DNA of 64,000 bases from an uncultured Pluralibacter sp. (lineage in GTDB: Bacteria > Pseudomonadota > Gammaproteobacteria > Enterobacterales > Enterobacteriaceae). The stretch's first letter is position 1. Each line of letters begins with the position of its first letter. The notes below the pieces were generated by a model that was not told the origin of the DNA, did not search any database, and was given only the letters and a program-made list of their open reading frames with translations. Position numbers and translations under genes: made by a program. Location: contig NZ_CAJYMB010000096.1 in NCBI RefSeq assembly GCF_913775985.1, forward strand, positions 98,609 to 162,608. Direction: 5' to 3'. Shown here one piece after another: positions 33,621 through 43,800 of this stretch.

Positions 33621-34604
33621 TCAGGCTTCGGCGAGCGAATAGGGCAGCGGCTGAATGTGCAGAGTGCCTTCCCCTGCTCGAACCCGGAACTCGCTCTCCG
33701 GTTCCATATCGTTATTCATTACCACCTGGACCAGCAGCTGGCCGTCGCCGAGCTGTACGGCGGCGAGCACGGTGCCGGTGCGGCGCCAGTTGTCGCCCAT
33801 CTTCATCTCCAGGTCTTCACCGGCCTCCGGTACCCGGTCGGCGGTGCCAGCCAGATACCACAGGGCACGCTTGTTGGCGCCGCGAAATTTTGCGCGCGCC
33901 ACCATCTCCTGCCCGGTATAGCAGCCTTTTTTAAAGCTGATGCCGCCCAGGGCCTGGATATTGGTAGCCTGAGGAATGAACTGGGCGCTGTTGGCAGCGT
34001 CGATAACCGGCAGGCCGGCTTCAATATTCAGCGCCAGCCACTGCTGGCTGTCGTTGAGCGCGGCGCTGTCGCGCAGGGCGTCAGCGATGCGCTGGGCCGT
34101 GGCTTCGGAAACCACCAGCAGGAAACGCTCGGCGGGATGTTCAAACCACAGCAGAGTGCTGTCGCCGTCGCGGGTAACCTGGTTTTCGCCATCCGGCAGC
34201 GTAGTGAACAGTGCTGCCAGCGCGTCGCGCGCGCCCGCGCCTGCCAGGCCGAGCAGAACCCGGCTGTCGTCCGGTGCGATGGTGACTTTAGAGAAGATGG
34301 CGTACTTTTTCAGCTCGGTGAGCTGATTCTCGCGCACGCTGCGGCGTTCAATCCAGGCGAAGCCCCCGTTATCCTGAAACAGGCGCAGGTTGCTCCACAT
34401 TTTTCCTTTCGCATCGCAGTGGGCAACGGAGAGATGCTGCCCGGGCGCGAGCTGTGCGACGTCCGCGGTAATTTGGCCCTGAAGGTATTTTTCACTGTCG
34501 GCGCCGGTAATTGTCGCCAGCGCCCAGTCGTCCAGCGTCATTAGCGTCAGCGGCAGCTGCGCGGATGCAGCGGGCTGGCGAGAAGAAAACGGTGTAAAAG
34601 CCAT
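33621..34604 (-). CDS. ygfZ: tRNA-modifying / Fe-S assembly protein YgfZ
   Basis: Folate-binding protein of the GcvT fold that supports certain Fe-S enzymes, including MiaB, and oxidative-stress resistance. The product is 327 residues (E. coli 326). The signature KGCYTGQE with its conserved Cys lies near residue 228. It is divergent from sdhE, whose product also serves flavoprotein maturation. It is a structural relative of gcvT, encoded 14 kb away in this window. Confidence 0.96.
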   Translation of the reverse strand: MAFTPFSSRQPAASAQLPLTLMTLDDWALATITGADSEKYLQGQITADVAQLAPGQHLSVAHCDAKGKMWSNLRLFQDNGGFAWIERRSVRENQLTELKKYAIFSKVTIAPDDSRVLLGLAGAGARDALAALFTTLPDGENQVTRDGDSTLLWFEHPAERFLLVVSEATAQRIADALRDSAALNDSQQWLALNIEAGLPVIDAANSAQFIPQATNIQALGGISFKKGCYTGQEMVARAKFRGANKRALWYLAGTADRVPEAGEDLEMKMGDNWRRTGTVLAAVQLGDGQLLVQVVMNNDMEPESEFRVRAGEGTLHIQPLPYSLAEA

Positions 34605-34851
34605 AGTTATGTCCTGAATAGCCTAACGCAGAGTTAATAAGTAATGGTAAAAGAGCCATTGCGCATTGCAAGCGCTTTCCGAAGACCATTCGTGCCATTA
34701 TTCTTCTTTTACGCTGATGGATGAAAAATAATGTAAACCATACTGAAAATGCGGTTTTAGTCTGGAGATGATGCGCAATAAGCAATATTACTTTAAAGAA
34801 TGAACTTAAAACGCGTTAAACTACGCGGGACATTTTTTGAGGAAGGACTAC

Positions 34852-35118
34852 ATGGATATCAATAATAAGTCTCGAATCCACTGGGCGTGCCGGCGCGGAA
34901 TGCGCGAACTTGATATTTCAATCATGCCTTTTTTTGAGTATGAATACGACACGCTGAGCGACAGCGATAAGGCGCTGTTTATACGCCTGCTGGAAAATGA
35001 CGACCCGGACCTGTTCAACTGGTTAATGAATCACGGTAAGCCTGCGGATGCAGAGCTGCAACGGATGGTGCAACTTATTCAGACACGGAATCGGGAACGT
35101 GGTCCTGTGGCAATCTGA
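34852..35118 (+). CDS. sdhE: succinate dehydrogenase flavinylation factor SdhE
   Basis: Promotes covalent FAD attachment to SdhA and FrdA. The product is 88 residues, as in E. coli, with the RGMRE (RGxxE) motif near residues 19-23 that contacts the flavoprotein. AAGGA precedes ATG 34852 ([16 protein letters not shown]). The gene overlaps cptA by 20 bases. Confidence 0.96.
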   Translation: MDINNKSRIHWACRRGMRELDISIMPFFEYEYDTLSDSDKALFIRLLENDDPDLFNWLMNHGKPADAELQRMVQLIQTRNRERGPVAI

Positions 35119-35506
35119 TCTTCGCGTCTCCTGGCGCGCGCAGTGGATATCCCTGCTTCTGCACGGCGTTGTCGCGGCATTAATTTTGATGATGCCGTGG
35201 CCGCTGAGCTATACGCCCGTGTGGCTGCTGCTGCTGTCGCTGGTGGTGTTTGACTGCGTGCGCAGCCAGCGGCGGATTAACGCCAGCCACGGTGAAATTA
35301 AGCTGCTTATCGGCGCTCGCCTGCGCTGGCAGGAAACCGAATGGCAAATTCTCGGCAAACCGTGGATGCTCGACAGCGGCATGATGCTTCGCCTGCGGCG
35401 GGAAGATAACCGCAAAAAAACGCATCTGTGGATTTCGGCGGACAGCATGGACGCCGGCGAGTGGCGGGATCTGCGCCGCATGCTTCAGCAGCCGACGCAG
35501 CCGTAA
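35099..35506 (+). CDS. cptA: CptA (YgfX) membrane protein, putative toxin partner of SdhE
   Basis: Inner-membrane protein reported in E. coli to affect FtsZ and MreB, paired with sdhE as a proposed type IV toxin-antitoxin. The product is 135 residues. The start is GTG 35099, inside sdhE, with GGGA just before it; this gives [16 protein letters not shown], the E. coli N-terminus and length. Two hydrophobic helices (about residues 17-51) are followed by a soluble basic tail. Whether it acts as a toxin is contested; the SdhE function alone explains the overlap. Confidence 0.92.
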   Translation: MVLWQSDLRVSWRAQWISLLLHGVVAALILMMPWPLSYTPVWLLLLSLVVFDCVRSQRRINASHGEIKLLIGARLRWQETEWQILGKPWMLDSGMMLRLRREDNRKKTHLWISADSMDAGEWRDLRRMLQQPTQP

Positions 35507-35528
35507 TTACACAGTCAGGCGCTATTTC

Positions 35529-36050
35529 TCAGGAGAAGTGCTCGGTCATTTCACTGAGGATCTGCTCGCACCAGAGCTGCAGGCGCTCGTCGCTCTGCTC
35601 GTACTGATTCGTCTCATCCAGCGCCAGACCCACGAAAAGCTGCCCATCGGCAATAACGGGTTTGGGGCTGGTGAACTCATAGCCTTCCGTCGGCCAGTAG
35701 CCGACAAACGTCACCGCCTTGCGGGCCAGCTTGTCATGCAGCATGCCGAGGGCGTCGAGAAACCATTCCCCGTAGCCAATCTGATCGCCCATGCCGTACA
35801 GCGCGATAATTTTACCGTCCAGATTCAGCGCGTCGAGCTGGCCCCAGACCGCCTCCCAGTCTTCCTGGATCTCACCAAAATCCCACGTCGGAATACCGAG
35901 GATAAGTACGTCGTACTGCTCCATCAGCGTCAGAGCGTCATCTTTAACATTGTGCAGCGTGACCAGTTCCGGGCCGATAATATCGCGAATTTTCTCGGCG
36001 GCCATTTCGGTGTAGCAGGTAGTAGAACCGTAAAAAAGACCTATTTTCAT
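35529..36050 (-). CDS. fldB: flavodoxin 2
   Basis: FMN-binding electron carrier of the long-chain flavodoxins, induced by SoxRS in E. coli. The product is 173 residues, the E. coli length. The FMN phosphate loop is [12 protein letters not shown] at the N-terminus; GIPTWDFGE and [13 protein letters not shown] contact the isoalloxazine ring. Encoded divergently from xerD with a 98-base spacer, and convergent with cptA. Confidence 0.97.
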   Translation of the reverse strand: MKIGLFYGSTTCYTEMAAEKIRDIIGPELVTLHNVKDDALTLMEQYDVLILGIPTWDFGEIQEDWEAVWGQLDALNLDGKIIALYGMGDQIGYGEWFLDALGMLHDKLARKAVTFVGYWPTEGYEFTSPKPVIADGQLFVGLALDETNQYEQSDERLQLWCEQILSEMTEHFS

Positions 36051-36148
36051 AGTGATAATTCTCAGTACAGGCTTTGTCTTTGCGCTAGTGTATCAGAAAG
36101 GCGCTTCCTTAAGGCATAATGGCCCTATTGCACCCGTAAGAGGCCGAT

Positions 36149-37045
36149 GTGGAACAGGATCTCGTACAAATTGAACAGTTTCTCGATGCGCTGTGGCTGG
36201 AGAAAAACCTCTCCGAAAATACCCTCAGCGCCTATCGCCGCGATCTTACTATGCTGGTCGAGTGGCTCGATCGCCATCAGCTGACCCTCGCTAGCGTGCA
36301 GGGCAGCGACCTGCAGCAGCTGCTGGCAGAGCGGGTGGAAGGCGGCTATAAGGCCACCAGTACCGCCCGGCTGCTGAGCGCCATGCGCCGTCTTTTTCAA
36401 CATTTTTATCGTGAAAAAATACGCGCCGACGATCCCTGCGCGCAGCTGGCATCGCCGAAGCTGCCGCAGCGGCTGCCGAAAGATCTCAGCGAAGGGCAGG
36501 TAGACAGGCTGTTGCAGGCGCCGCTGGTGGACAATCCGCTGGAGCTGCGCGATAAAGCGATGCTCGAGCTGCTGTACGCTACCGGCCTGCGCGTTACCGA
36601 GCTGGTCGGGCTTACCATGAGCGACATCAGCCTGCGTCAGGGCGTGGTGCGGGTGATTGGTAAGGGTGACAAAGAGCGGCTAGTGCCGCTGGGCGAAGAG
36701 GCCGTTTACTGGCTGGAAAACTATCTTGAACACGGTCGCCCGTGGCTGCTGGACGGTGTTTCCATCGACGTGCTTTTCCCCAGCCAGCGGGCCCGGCAGA
36801 TGACGCGGCAAACCTTCTGGCACCGGATTAAACATTACGCGGTGCTGGCGGGTATCGATAGCGAGAAGCTTTCTCCCCACGTGCTGCGGCACGCGTTTGC
36901 CACGCACCTGCTCAACCACGGCGCCGATCTGCGGGTGGTGCAGATGCTGCTGGGACACAGCGATCTCTCCACCACCCAAATCTACACACACGTTGCCACG
37001 GAGCGGCTGCGGCAACTTCATCAACAGCATCACCCGCGCGCGTGA
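36149..37045 (+). CDS. xerD: tyrosine recombinase XerD
   Basis: Acts with XerC at dif to resolve chromosome dimers under FtsK control. The product is 298 residues, the E. coli length, so catalytic residues fall at the same numbers: Arg148 (ATGLRVTEL), Lys172, His244 and Arg247 (LSPHVLRHAFATH), His270 (LLGHSDLS) and Tyr279 (TQIYTHV). The start is GTG 36149; an ATG at 36147 is in another frame. First gene of xerD-dsbC-recJ. It is the housekeeping enzyme, not an integrase of the island at 44 kb. Confidence 0.97.
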   Translation: MEQDLVQIEQFLDALWLEKNLSENTLSAYRRDLTMLVEWLDRHQLTLASVQGSDLQQLLAERVEGGYKATSTARLLSAMRRLFQHFYREKIRADDPCAQLASPKLPQRLPKDLSEGQVDRLLQAPLVDNPLELRDKAMLELLYATGLRVTELVGLTMSDISLRQGVVRVIGKGDKERLVPLGEEAVYWLENYLEHGRPWLLDGVSIDVLFPSQRARQMTRQTFWHRIKHYAVLAGIDSEKLSPHVLRHAFATHLLNHGADLRVVQMLLGHSDLSTTQIYTHVATERLRQLHQQHHPRA

Positions 37046-37067
37046 TGCTGAATATACAGGACGGATT

Positions 37068-37781
37068 ATGAAAAAAGGTTTATTGATGTTTTCCCTGCTG
37101 GCAGCGGCGCTGTCCGGTACTGCACATGCAGACGATGCTGCGGTGCGCCAGTCGCTGGCCAAGCTTGGTGTACAGAGCTCCGATATCCAGTCTTCGCCGG
37201 TGGCGGGCATGAAAACCGTGCTCACCAACAGCGGTGTGCTGTACGTCACCGAAGACGGCAAGCACATTATCCAGGGGCCGATGTATGACGTCAGCGGCGC
37301 TCAGCCGGTTAACGTCACCAACCAGCTGCTGATGGGCAAGCTTAACGGTCTGGAAAAAGAGATGATCGTGTATAAAGCCCCGCAGGAAAAACACGTTATT
37401 ACCGTGTTCACCGATATTACCTGCGGCTACTGCCACAAGCTGCATGAAGAGATGAGCGACTATAACGCGCTGGGCATTACCGTGCGCTACCTCGCCTTCC
37501 CGCGCCAGGGTATCGAGAGCCAGGCCGAGCAGGATATGAAATCTATCTGGTGCGCAAAAGACCGCAATAAGGCTTTTGACGATGCGATGGGCGGCAAAGG
37601 CGTTAAACCTGCCAGCTGCGATATTAATATCGCTAACCACTACGCGCTCGGCGTGCAGTTCGGCGTGACCGGCACTCCTGCCGTTGTGCTGAGCGACGGC
37701 TATCTGATCCCGGGATACCAGGCGCCGCGTGAAATGAAAGCGTTCCTCGATCAGCATCAAAAACAGACCAGCGGTAAATAA
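37068..37781 (+). CDS. dsbC: thiol:disulfide interchange protein DsbC
   Basis: Periplasmic V-shaped dimeric disulfide isomerase kept reduced by DsbD. The product is 237 residues with a signal peptide cut near AHA-DDAAV, an N-terminal dimerisation domain and a thioredoxin domain with CGYC in FTDITCGYCHKLH (near residues 119-122) and the GTPA cis-proline loop. It starts 22 bases after xerD and five bases before recJ, the conserved enterobacterial order. Confidence 0.97.
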   Translation: MKKGLLMFSLLAAALSGTAHADDAAVRQSLAKLGVQSSDIQSSPVAGMKTVLTNSGVLYVTEDGKHIIQGPMYDVSGAQPVNVTNQLLMGKLNGLEKEMIVYKAPQEKHVITVFTDITCGYCHKLHEEMSDYNALGITVRYLAFPRQGIESQAEQDMKSIWCAKDRNKAFDDAMGGKGVKPASCDINIANHYALGVQFGVTGTPAVVLSDGYLIPGYQAPREMKAFLDQHQKQTSGK

Positions 37782-37786
37782 CAGGC

Positions 37787-39520
37787 GTGAAAAAAGAGAT
37801 ACAGCTTCGCCGCAGGGACGTGGATGAATCAATCGTTTTGCCGGATACGCTTCCGCCGCTGCTGCGCCGCTTGTACGCCAGCCGCGGCGTGACCCGCGCC
37901 GAGGATCTTGAGCGCAGCGTCAAAGGCATGCTGCCGTGGCAGCAGCTTACCGGCGTTGAAAAGGCCGTTGAGCATCTCTACGCGGCTTTCCGCGAGGGAC
38001 TGCGCATTATCGTGGTGGGGGATTTTGACGCCGATGGCGCTACCAGCACTGCCCTGAGCGTGCTGGCCCTGCGCCAGCTGGGCTGTAATAACGTTGCCTA
38101 TCTGGTGCCCAACCGCTTTGAAGATGGCTATGGCCTGAGTCCGGAAGTGGTGGAGCAGGCGCACGCCCGCGGCGCGCAGATGATCCTGACCGTCGACAAC
38201 GGCATCTCTTCCCACAGCGGCGTCGATCGCGCCCACGCCCTCGGTATTCCGGTACTGGTTACCGACCACCACCTGCCGGGTGAAACGCTGCCGGCGGCAG
38301 AAGCTATTGTTAACCCCAACCTGCACGACTGCGCCTTTCCGTCAAAGTCGCTGGCGGGGGTGGGCGTTGCCTTTTACCTGATGCTGGCCCTGCGTACTTT
38401 TCTGCGCGACAAGGGCTGGTTTGAAGAGCAGGGCATTGCCGTACCGAATCTCGCCGAGCTGCTGGATCTGGTGGCGCTGGGCACGGTCGCCGACGTGGTG
38501 CCGCTCGATGCCAACAACCGCATTCTCACCTGGCAGGGGCTGAGCCGCATCCGTGCGGGTAAGTGCCGGCCGGGCATTAAGGCGCTGCTGGAAGTCTCCA
38601 ACCGCGAGGCGCAGAAGCTCGCCGCCAGCGATTTAGGCTTTGCGCTGGGGCCGCGCCTCAATGCGGCAGGCAGGCTTGACGATATGTCGGTCGGCGTGGC
38701 GCTGCTGCTGTGCGACAACATCGGCGAGGCCCGCCAGCTGGCAAACGATCTGGATGCCCTCAATCAAACCCGTAAAGAGATAGAGCAGGGGATGCAGGCT
38801 GAAGCCCTGACCCTGTGCGAGAAGCTGGAGCGCAGCGGTGAAGCCCTGCCCGGCGGCCTGGCGATGTACCATCCCGAGTGGCATCAGGGCGTGGTGGGCA
38901 TCCTCGCTTCGCGGATTAAAGAGCGCTTTCACCGCCCGGTTATTGCCTTTGCGCCCGCGGGGGACGGTACTCTTAAGGGCTCCGGCCGCTCAATTCAGGG
39001 TCTGCACATGCGCGACGCGCTGGAGCGGCTGGATACGCTTTATCCGGGGCTGATGATCAAGTTTGGCGGCCACGCGATGGCGGCAGGTCTGTCGCTGGAA
39101 GAGGCAAAATACGAGGAGTTCCAGCGCCGCTTCGGCGAGCTGGTGACCGAGTGGCTCGATCCCGCGCTGCTGCAGGGTGAAGTAGTATCAGACGGCCCGC
39201 TGTCGGGGCCGGAGATGACCATGGAAGTCGCGCAGATGCTGCGGGATGCCGGTCCCTGGGGGCAGATGTTCCCGGAACCGCTGTTTGACGGGCGTTTCCG
39301 CCTGCTCCAGCAGCGGCTGGTGGGCGAGCGGCATCTGAAAGTGATGGTTGAGCCGGTAGACGGCGGACCGCTGCTGGACGGCATCGCGTTTAACGTCGAT
39401 ACCACCCGCTGGCCGGACAACAGCGTGCGCGAAGTGACGCTGGCCTATCGCCTCGATATAAACGAGTTTCGCGGCAACCGCAGCCTGCAAATAATCATTG
39501 ACACTCTCTGGCCAACTTAG
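37787..39520 (+). CDS. recJ: single-stranded-DNA-specific exonuclease RecJ
   Basis: Processive 5'-3' ssDNA exonuclease in RecF recombination, mismatch and base-excision repair. The product is 577 residues, the E. coli length. DHH-family metal motifs are VVGDFDADGATS, TVDNGISSH and VTDHHLPG (about residues 75-165), with the DHHA1 domain (FGGHAMAAGLS) further on. The start is GTG 37787, five bases after dsbC; low translation from GTG is typical of RecJ. A weak hairpin (39541-39548 with 39562-39569) follows the stop. Confidence 0.97.
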   Translation: MKKEIQLRRRDVDESIVLPDTLPPLLRRLYASRGVTRAEDLERSVKGMLPWQQLTGVEKAVEHLYAAFREGLRIIVVGDFDADGATSTALSVLALRQLGCNNVAYLVPNRFEDGYGLSPEVVEQAHARGAQMILTVDNGISSHSGVDRAHALGIPVLVTDHHLPGETLPAAEAIVNPNLHDCAFPSKSLAGVGVAFYLMLALRTFLRDKGWFEEQGIAVPNLAELLDLVALGTVADVVPLDANNRILTWQGLSRIRAGKCRPGIKALLEVSNREAQKLAASDLGFALGPRLNAAGRLDDMSVGVALLLCDNIGEARQLANDLDALNQTRKEIEQGMQAEALTLCEKLERSGEALPGGLAMYHPEWHQGVVGILASRIKERFHRPVIAFAPAGDGTLKGSGRSIQGLHMRDALERLDTLYPGLMIKFGGHAMAAGLSLEEAKYEEFQRRFGELVTEWLDPALLQGEVVSDGPLSGPEMTMEVAQMLRDAGPWGQMFPEPLFDGRFRLLQQRLVGERHLKVMVEPVDGGPLLDGIAFNVDTTRWPDNSVREVTLAYRLDINEFRGNRSLQIIIDTLWPT

Positions 39521-39606
39521 CGCAGGATTTTCTACAAAAAAGGGCCCGGATCCGGTAATATCGGGCTCTTACACCGCATTTTGACAAGCGCAGAAGATAA
39601 CCGACC

Positions 39607-40705
39607 ATGTTTGAAATCAATCCGGTAAAAAACCGCATTCAGGACCTCACCGAGCGCTCCAACGTTCTTCGGGGGTATCTTTGACTATGATGCCAAGAAA
39701 GAGCGTCTCGAAGAAGTAAACGCCGAACTTGAGCAGCCCGACGTCTGGAACGAGCCCGATCGGGCGCAGGCGCTGGGCAAAGAGCGCTCCTCCCTGGAAG
39801 CCATCGTTGAAACCCTCGACCAGATGTCGCAGGGCCTGGAAGACGTTTCCGGCCTGCTTGAACTGGCCGTTGAAGCCGACGACGAAGAGACGTTTAACGA
39901 AGCCGTTGCCGAGCTTGACGGTCTTGACGGCAAGCTCGCCCAGCTTGAGTTCCGCCGCATGTTCTCCGGCGAATACGACAGCGCCGATTGCTATCTGGAT
40001 ATCCAGGCCGGTTCCGGCGGCACCGAAGCGCAGGACTGGGCCAGCATGCTGACCCGCATGTATCTGCGCTGGGCCGAAGCGCGCGGCTTCAAAACCGAAA
40101 TCATCGAAGAGTCAGAAGGCGAGGTTGCGGGCATTAAATCCGTGACTATCCGCATTGCCGGCGATTACGCCTACGGCTGGCTGCGTACCGAAACCGGCGT
40201 ACACCGCCTGGTGCGCAAGAGCCCGTTTGATTCCGGCGGCCGTCGCCATACTTCCTTTAGCTCTGCGTTTGTCTACCCGGAAGTTGACGACGATATTGAT
40301 ATCGAAATTAACCCGGCGGATCTGCGTATTGACGTGTACCGCGCATCCGGCGCGGGTGGTCAGCACGTTAACCGTACTGAATCTGCCGTACGTATTACCC
40401 ACCTCCCGACAGGTCTTGTCACGCAGTGTCAGAACGACCGCTCGCAGCACAAGAACAAAGACCAGGCCATGAAGCAGATGAAAGCTAAGCTTTATGAGCT
40501 GGAGACGCAGAAGAAAAATGCTGAAAAACAGGCGATGGAAGACAACAAGTCTGATATCGGCTGGGGTAGTCAAATCCGCTCCTACGTTCTGGACGACTCC
40601 CGCATTAAGGATCTGCGTACCGGAGTGGAAACCCGCAATACCCAGGCCGTGCTTGACGGCAGCCTGGATCAATTTATCGAAGCAAGTTTGAAAGCAGGAT
40701 TATGA
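39607..40705 (+). CDS. prfB: peptide chain release factor 2, with programmed +1 frameshift
   Basis: RF2 recognises UGA and UAA stop codons. Translation begins at ATG 39607, reads 25 codons to CTT (39679-39681), meets in-frame UGA at 39682-39684, and resumes in the +1 frame at GAC 39683-39685, ending at 40705 to give 365 residues, the E. coli length. The tripeptide SPF ([10 protein letters not shown]) for stop recognition and the GGQ motif ([12 protein letters not shown]) for hydrolysis are present. lysS starts nine bases after the stop, so prfB-lysS is an operon. Not a pseudogene: the shift is autoregulatory. Confidence 0.97.
39671..39685 (+). promoter_or_regulatory. RF2 autoregulatory frameshift signal
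   Basis: GGGGGTATCTTTGAC contains the internal Shine-Dalgarno-like G run, the slippery CTT codon and the UGA followed by C. When RF2 is scarce, ribosomes pause at UGA and slip +1. The spacing is the same as in E. coli prfB. Confidence 0.95.
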
Positions 40706-40714
40706 GGAACCAAC

Positions 40715-42232
40715 ATGTCTGAACAACAATCGCAAGGTGATGACGTAGTAGTTGATCTTAATAACGAACTGAAATCCCGTCGCGAGAAGCTGGCGGCGCT
40801 GCGTGAGCAGGGCGTGGCTTTCCCGAACGATTTCCGTCGTGACCATACTTCAGATCAACTGCATGCTGAATTCGATAGTAAGACCAACGAAGAGCTTGAA
40901 GCGCTTAACGTTGAAGTGGCCGTTGCCGGCCGTATGATGACTCGCCGCATTATGGGTAAAGCCTCTTTTGTTACCCTGCAGGATATGGGCGGTCAGATCC
41001 AGCTGTACGTTGCCCGCGACGATCTGGCAGACGACGTCTATAACGAAAAATTCAAAAAATGGGACCTCGGCGATATCCTGGCGGCGCGCGGTAAGCTGTT
41101 CAAAACCAAAACCGGCGAACTCTCCATTCATTGCACCGAGCTGCGCCTGCTGACCAAAGCCCTGCGCCCGCTGCCGGACAAGTTCCACGGCCTGCAGGAT
41201 CAGGAAGCCCGCTATCGCCAGCGCTATCTGGATCTGATTGCGAACGAAACCTCCCGCAAAACCTTCCTGACCCGCTCCCGCATCCTGGCCGGCATTCGCC
41301 AGTTCATGGTTGAGCGCGGCTTTATGGAAGTAGAAACGCCGATGATGCAGGTTATCCCTGGCGGCGCGTCCGCGCGTCCGTTCATCACCCACCACAATGC
41401 CCTCGACATGGACATGTACCTGCGTATCGCGCCGGAACTGTACCTGAAACGTCTGGTAGTTGGCGGCTTTGAGCGCGTTTTCGAAATTAACCGCAACTTC
41501 CGTAACGAAGGTATTTCCGTTCGCCACAACCCTGAGTTCACCATGATGGAACTCTATATGGCGTATGCGGATTATAAAGACCTGATCGAACTGACCGAGT
41601 CGCTGTTCCGCACTCTGGCCGAGAATGTTCTGGGCACCACCAAAGTCCCTTACGGCGAGCACACTTTCGACTTCGGTAAGCCTTTTGACAAGCTGACCAT
41701 GCGCGAAGCGATCAAAAAATACCGTCCGGAGACTAACCTCGACGATCTGGAGAACTTCGACACCGCTAAAGCACTGGCCGAATCTCTGGGCATTCACGTT
41801 GAGAAGAGCTGGGGCCTGGGCCGTATCATCACCGAGATCTTCGATGAGACTGCCGAAGCGCATCTGATTCAGCCGACCTTCATTACTGAATACCCGGCTG
41901 AAGTTTCCCCGCTGGCGCGCCGCAACGACGTCAACCCTGAAATCACCGACCGCTTTGAATTCTTCATCGGCGGCCGTGAAATCGGTAACGGTTTCAGCGA
42001 GCTTAACGACGCAGAAGACCAGGCTGAACGTTTCCAGGATCAGGTTAACGCCAAAGATGCCGGTGACGACGAAGCGATGTTCTACGACGAAGACTACGTG
42101 ACCGCGCTGGAGCACGGCCTGCCGCCGACCGCTGGACTGGGTATTGGTATCGACCGCATGATGATGCTGTTCACCAACAGCCACACCATCCGCGACGTGA
42201 TCCTGTTCCCGGCCCTGCGCCCGGTAAAATAA
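40715..42232 (+). CDS. lysS: lysyl-tRNA synthetase, constitutive
   Basis: Class II aminoacyl-tRNA synthetase charging tRNA-Lys. The product is 505 residues, the E. coli length. An N-terminal OB-fold anticodon domain (about 60-180) precedes the catalytic core, with class II motif 1 ([11 protein letters not shown]), motif 2 ([18 protein letters not shown]) and motif 3 ([13 protein letters not shown]). It is co-transcribed with prfB and followed by a strong terminator. Confidence 0.98.
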   Translation: MSEQQSQGDDVVVDLNNELKSRREKLAALREQGVAFPNDFRRDHTSDQLHAEFDSKTNEELEALNVEVAVAGRMMTRRIMGKASFVTLQDMGGQIQLYVARDDLADDVYNEKFKKWDLGDILAARGKLFKTKTGELSIHCTELRLLTKALRPLPDKFHGLQDQEARYRQRYLDLIANETSRKTFLTRSRILAGIRQFMVERGFMEVETPMMQVIPGGASARPFITHHNALDMDMYLRIAPELYLKRLVVGGFERVFEINRNFRNEGISVRHNPEFTMMELYMAYADYKDLIELTESLFRTLAENVLGTTKVPYGEHTFDFGKPFDKLTMREAIKKYRPETNLDDLENFDTAKALAESLGIHVEKSWGLGRIITEIFDETAEAHLIQPTFITEYPAEVSPLARRNDVNPEITDRFEFFIGGREIGNGFSELNDAEDQAERFQDQVNAKDAGDDEAMFYDEDYVTALEHGLPPTAGLGIGIDRMMMLFTNSHTIRDVILFPALRPVK

Positions 42233-42244
42233 GGCTCAGTGATT

Positions 42245-42286
42245 AAAAAGCCCCTTCGCACCGCGGTGCGAAGGGGCTTTTTTTAT
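42245..42286. terminator. bidirectional terminator between lysS and idi
   Basis: A nearly perfect 18-pair stem, AAAAAGCCCCTTCGCACC and its complement, is followed by a T run on the plus strand and preceded by an A run. It serves the convergent lysS and idi transcripts. Confidence 0.93.
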
Positions 42287-42822
42287 ATCCCGGCAAACTG
42301 CTTCAGGCGCTGGCGGGCAGGAAGGTGGCTGAACTGCTGGCGCATCCACGGGCTGAACATGAACGGTGCCGCGGTGATAGCCTGCTGCAGATCGTCCAGC
42401 GCAATCCAGTGATAGTCCATCACCTCATCAGGATTGGCCTCAATCTCAGACTGCTGGCGCGCGGCGTAGACCGGGCAGCGTTCGTTTTCAACGATCCCTG
42501 AGCTGTCGGTTTCGCAGTAGCTAAAATCAGGGAAAACCGGCGTAATGTCCGCAACGGCGACGCCAATTTCAAACTGGCAGCGGCGGGCGATGGCCTGCTC
42601 AAACAGTTCTCCGGTTTGCGGATGGCCGCACACGGAATTGGTCCACACGCCGGGCCACGCCTTTTTCCCCAGCGCCCGCCGCGTAAGCAGCAGCTGTTGC
42701 CTGTCGTTAAACAGCCAGCAGGAGAAGGCAAGGTGCAGCGGCGTTTGACTGTGGTGTGCCGCATACTTTTCCTGAGTTCCGCAAGGTGTACCTTGCGCGT
42801 CGAGTAAAATTACATGCTCCAT
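42283..42822 (-). CDS. idi: isopentenyl-diphosphate isomerase type I
   Basis: Nudix-fold enzyme that interconverts isopentenyl and dimethylallyl diphosphate. The product is 179 residues (E. coli 182). The catalytic cysteine is in TNSVCGHPQ near residue 65 and the Glu in VENERCPVY near 113; metal-binding His residues lie in [13 protein letters not shown]. It is non-essential where the MEP pathway makes both isomers. It overlaps the end of the shared terminator and is convergent with lysS. Confidence 0.95.
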   Translation of the reverse strand: MEHVILLDAQGTPCGTQEKYAAHHSQTPLHLAFSCWLFNDRQQLLLTRRALGKKAWPGVWTNSVCGHPQTGELFEQAIARRCQFEIGVAVADITPVFPDFSYCETDSSGIVENERCPVYAARQQSEIEANPDEVMDYHWIALDDLQQAITAAPFMFSPWMRQQFSHLPARQRLKQFAGI

Positions 42823-42930
42823 AACATCCTCTCAGGTCGAATGTTAATAGTGTATATCAATGTCATTAAACGCGTTCATTGTTGCGTGCTTAATATTATG
42901 ATTGGCTGTTAATGAGATGTGCCGGGGGCA

Positions 42931-42958
42931 TTGGCATTCGGCAGTGGCCTGTTATCAT
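42931..42958 (+). promoter_or_regulatory. sigma-70 promoter upstream of actS
   Basis: TTGGCA (42931-42936) and TATCAT (42953-42958) with a 16-base spacer, about 105 bases before the actS ATG. The leader that follows holds an imperfect CCCTGAATAAT / AATTATCCAGGG pairing. Confidence 0.55.
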
Positions 42959-43064
42959 AGGACTTCTGTGCCCTGAATAATCTGAGCTGCCTGAAGGCGC
43001 GCAGCCTGAATTATCCAGGGTATATGTGCTTCAAATGAGGATATAACGTGCTGCAGGATGCCCG

Positions 43065-43763
43065 ATGATAAACCGCTTTTCCGCGATACTCTGCCTGACG
43101 CTGGCCCTGATGCTAACCGGATGCGCCAGCCGTTCTTCCGATGCCACCTACACCGTTAAGCGCGGCGACACGCTATATGGCATATCGCGTCAGACCGGCA
43201 CCAGCGTTAAAGATCTGGCGCGCCTCAACGGTATTTCACCGCCCTACACGATTGAAATCGGGCAGAAGCTCGTGCTTAATTCGGCCAAAAAGGCTACAAA
43301 ATCCGCAACCCGCACCGCGAAGACTGTGCTGCCATCCTCTGCGGTTCCGCAGTCCTCATGGCCGCCTGTGGGCCAGCGCTGCTGGCGCTGGCCGGCCAGC
43401 GGTAAAGTTGTTCTGCCCTATTCAACGGCGGACGGCGGCAACAAAGGCATCGATATCGCCAGTTCGCGCGGCCAGCCGGTTTACGCGGCCGGCGCGGGAA
43501 AAGTGGTATACGTTGGCAACCAGCTGCGCGGCTACGGCAATCTGATCATGATTAAGCACGGCGAGGACTATATTACCGCCTATGCGCACAACGATAAGCT
43601 GATGGTCAATAACGGGCAGTCGGTAAAATCAGGGCAGCAAATCGCCACCATGGGCAGCTCCGATGCGGATTCCGTACGCCTGCACTTCCAGATCCGTTAT
43701 CGAGCGACCGCTATCGACCCGCAGCGCTACCTGCCGCCGCAGGGCAGCAGGCCCAAATGCTAA
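43065..43763 (+). CDS. actS: ActS (YgeR), LysM-LytM lipoprotein amidase activator
   Basis: Outer-membrane lipoprotein that activates peptidoglycan amidases (chiefly AmiC) under envelope stress in E. coli. The product is 232 residues (E. coli YgeR 251): lipobox LTGC (Cys20), one LysM domain (YTVKRGDTLYGISRQTG to residue about 72), a basic linker, and a C-terminal LytM/M23 domain. The M23 zinc ligands are lost: NKGIDIA replaces HxGxD and HFQIR replaces HxH, which marks an activator rather than a peptidase. AGGA lies six bases before the ATG. It sits just upstream of glyU, as in E. coli. Confidence 0.93.
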   Translation: MINRFSAILCLTLALMLTGCASRSSDATYTVKRGDTLYGISRQTGTSVKDLARLNGISPPYTIEIGQKLVLNSAKKATKSATRTAKTVLPSSAVPQSSWPPVGQRCWRWPASGKVVLPYSTADGGNKGIDIASSRGQPVYAAGAGKVVYVGNQLRGYGNLIMIKHGEDYITAYAHNDKLMVNNGQSVKSGQQIATMGSSDADSVRLHFQIRYRATAIDPQRYLPPQGSRPKC

Positions 43764-43796
43764 CTGACGGATTTATCATCAGTTAGCCGCATTTTA
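43759..43796 (+). terminator. terminator of actS
   Basis: GCTAACTGA / TCAGTTAGC (43759-43767 with 43779-43787) includes the actS stop codon and is followed by CGCATTTTAAT. Confidence 0.7.
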
Positions 43797-43800
43797 ATGC

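Noticed and set aside
36149..37045. XerD as an integrase for the accessory region
   Set aside because: Length, neighbours (dsbC, recJ) and sequence are those of the chromosomal dif recombinase, and it lies 7 kb away in conserved backbone.
39607..39684. prfB as a pseudogene with a premature stop
   Set aside because: The UGA is within the conserved autoregulatory frameshift signal and the +1 frame continues to full length.
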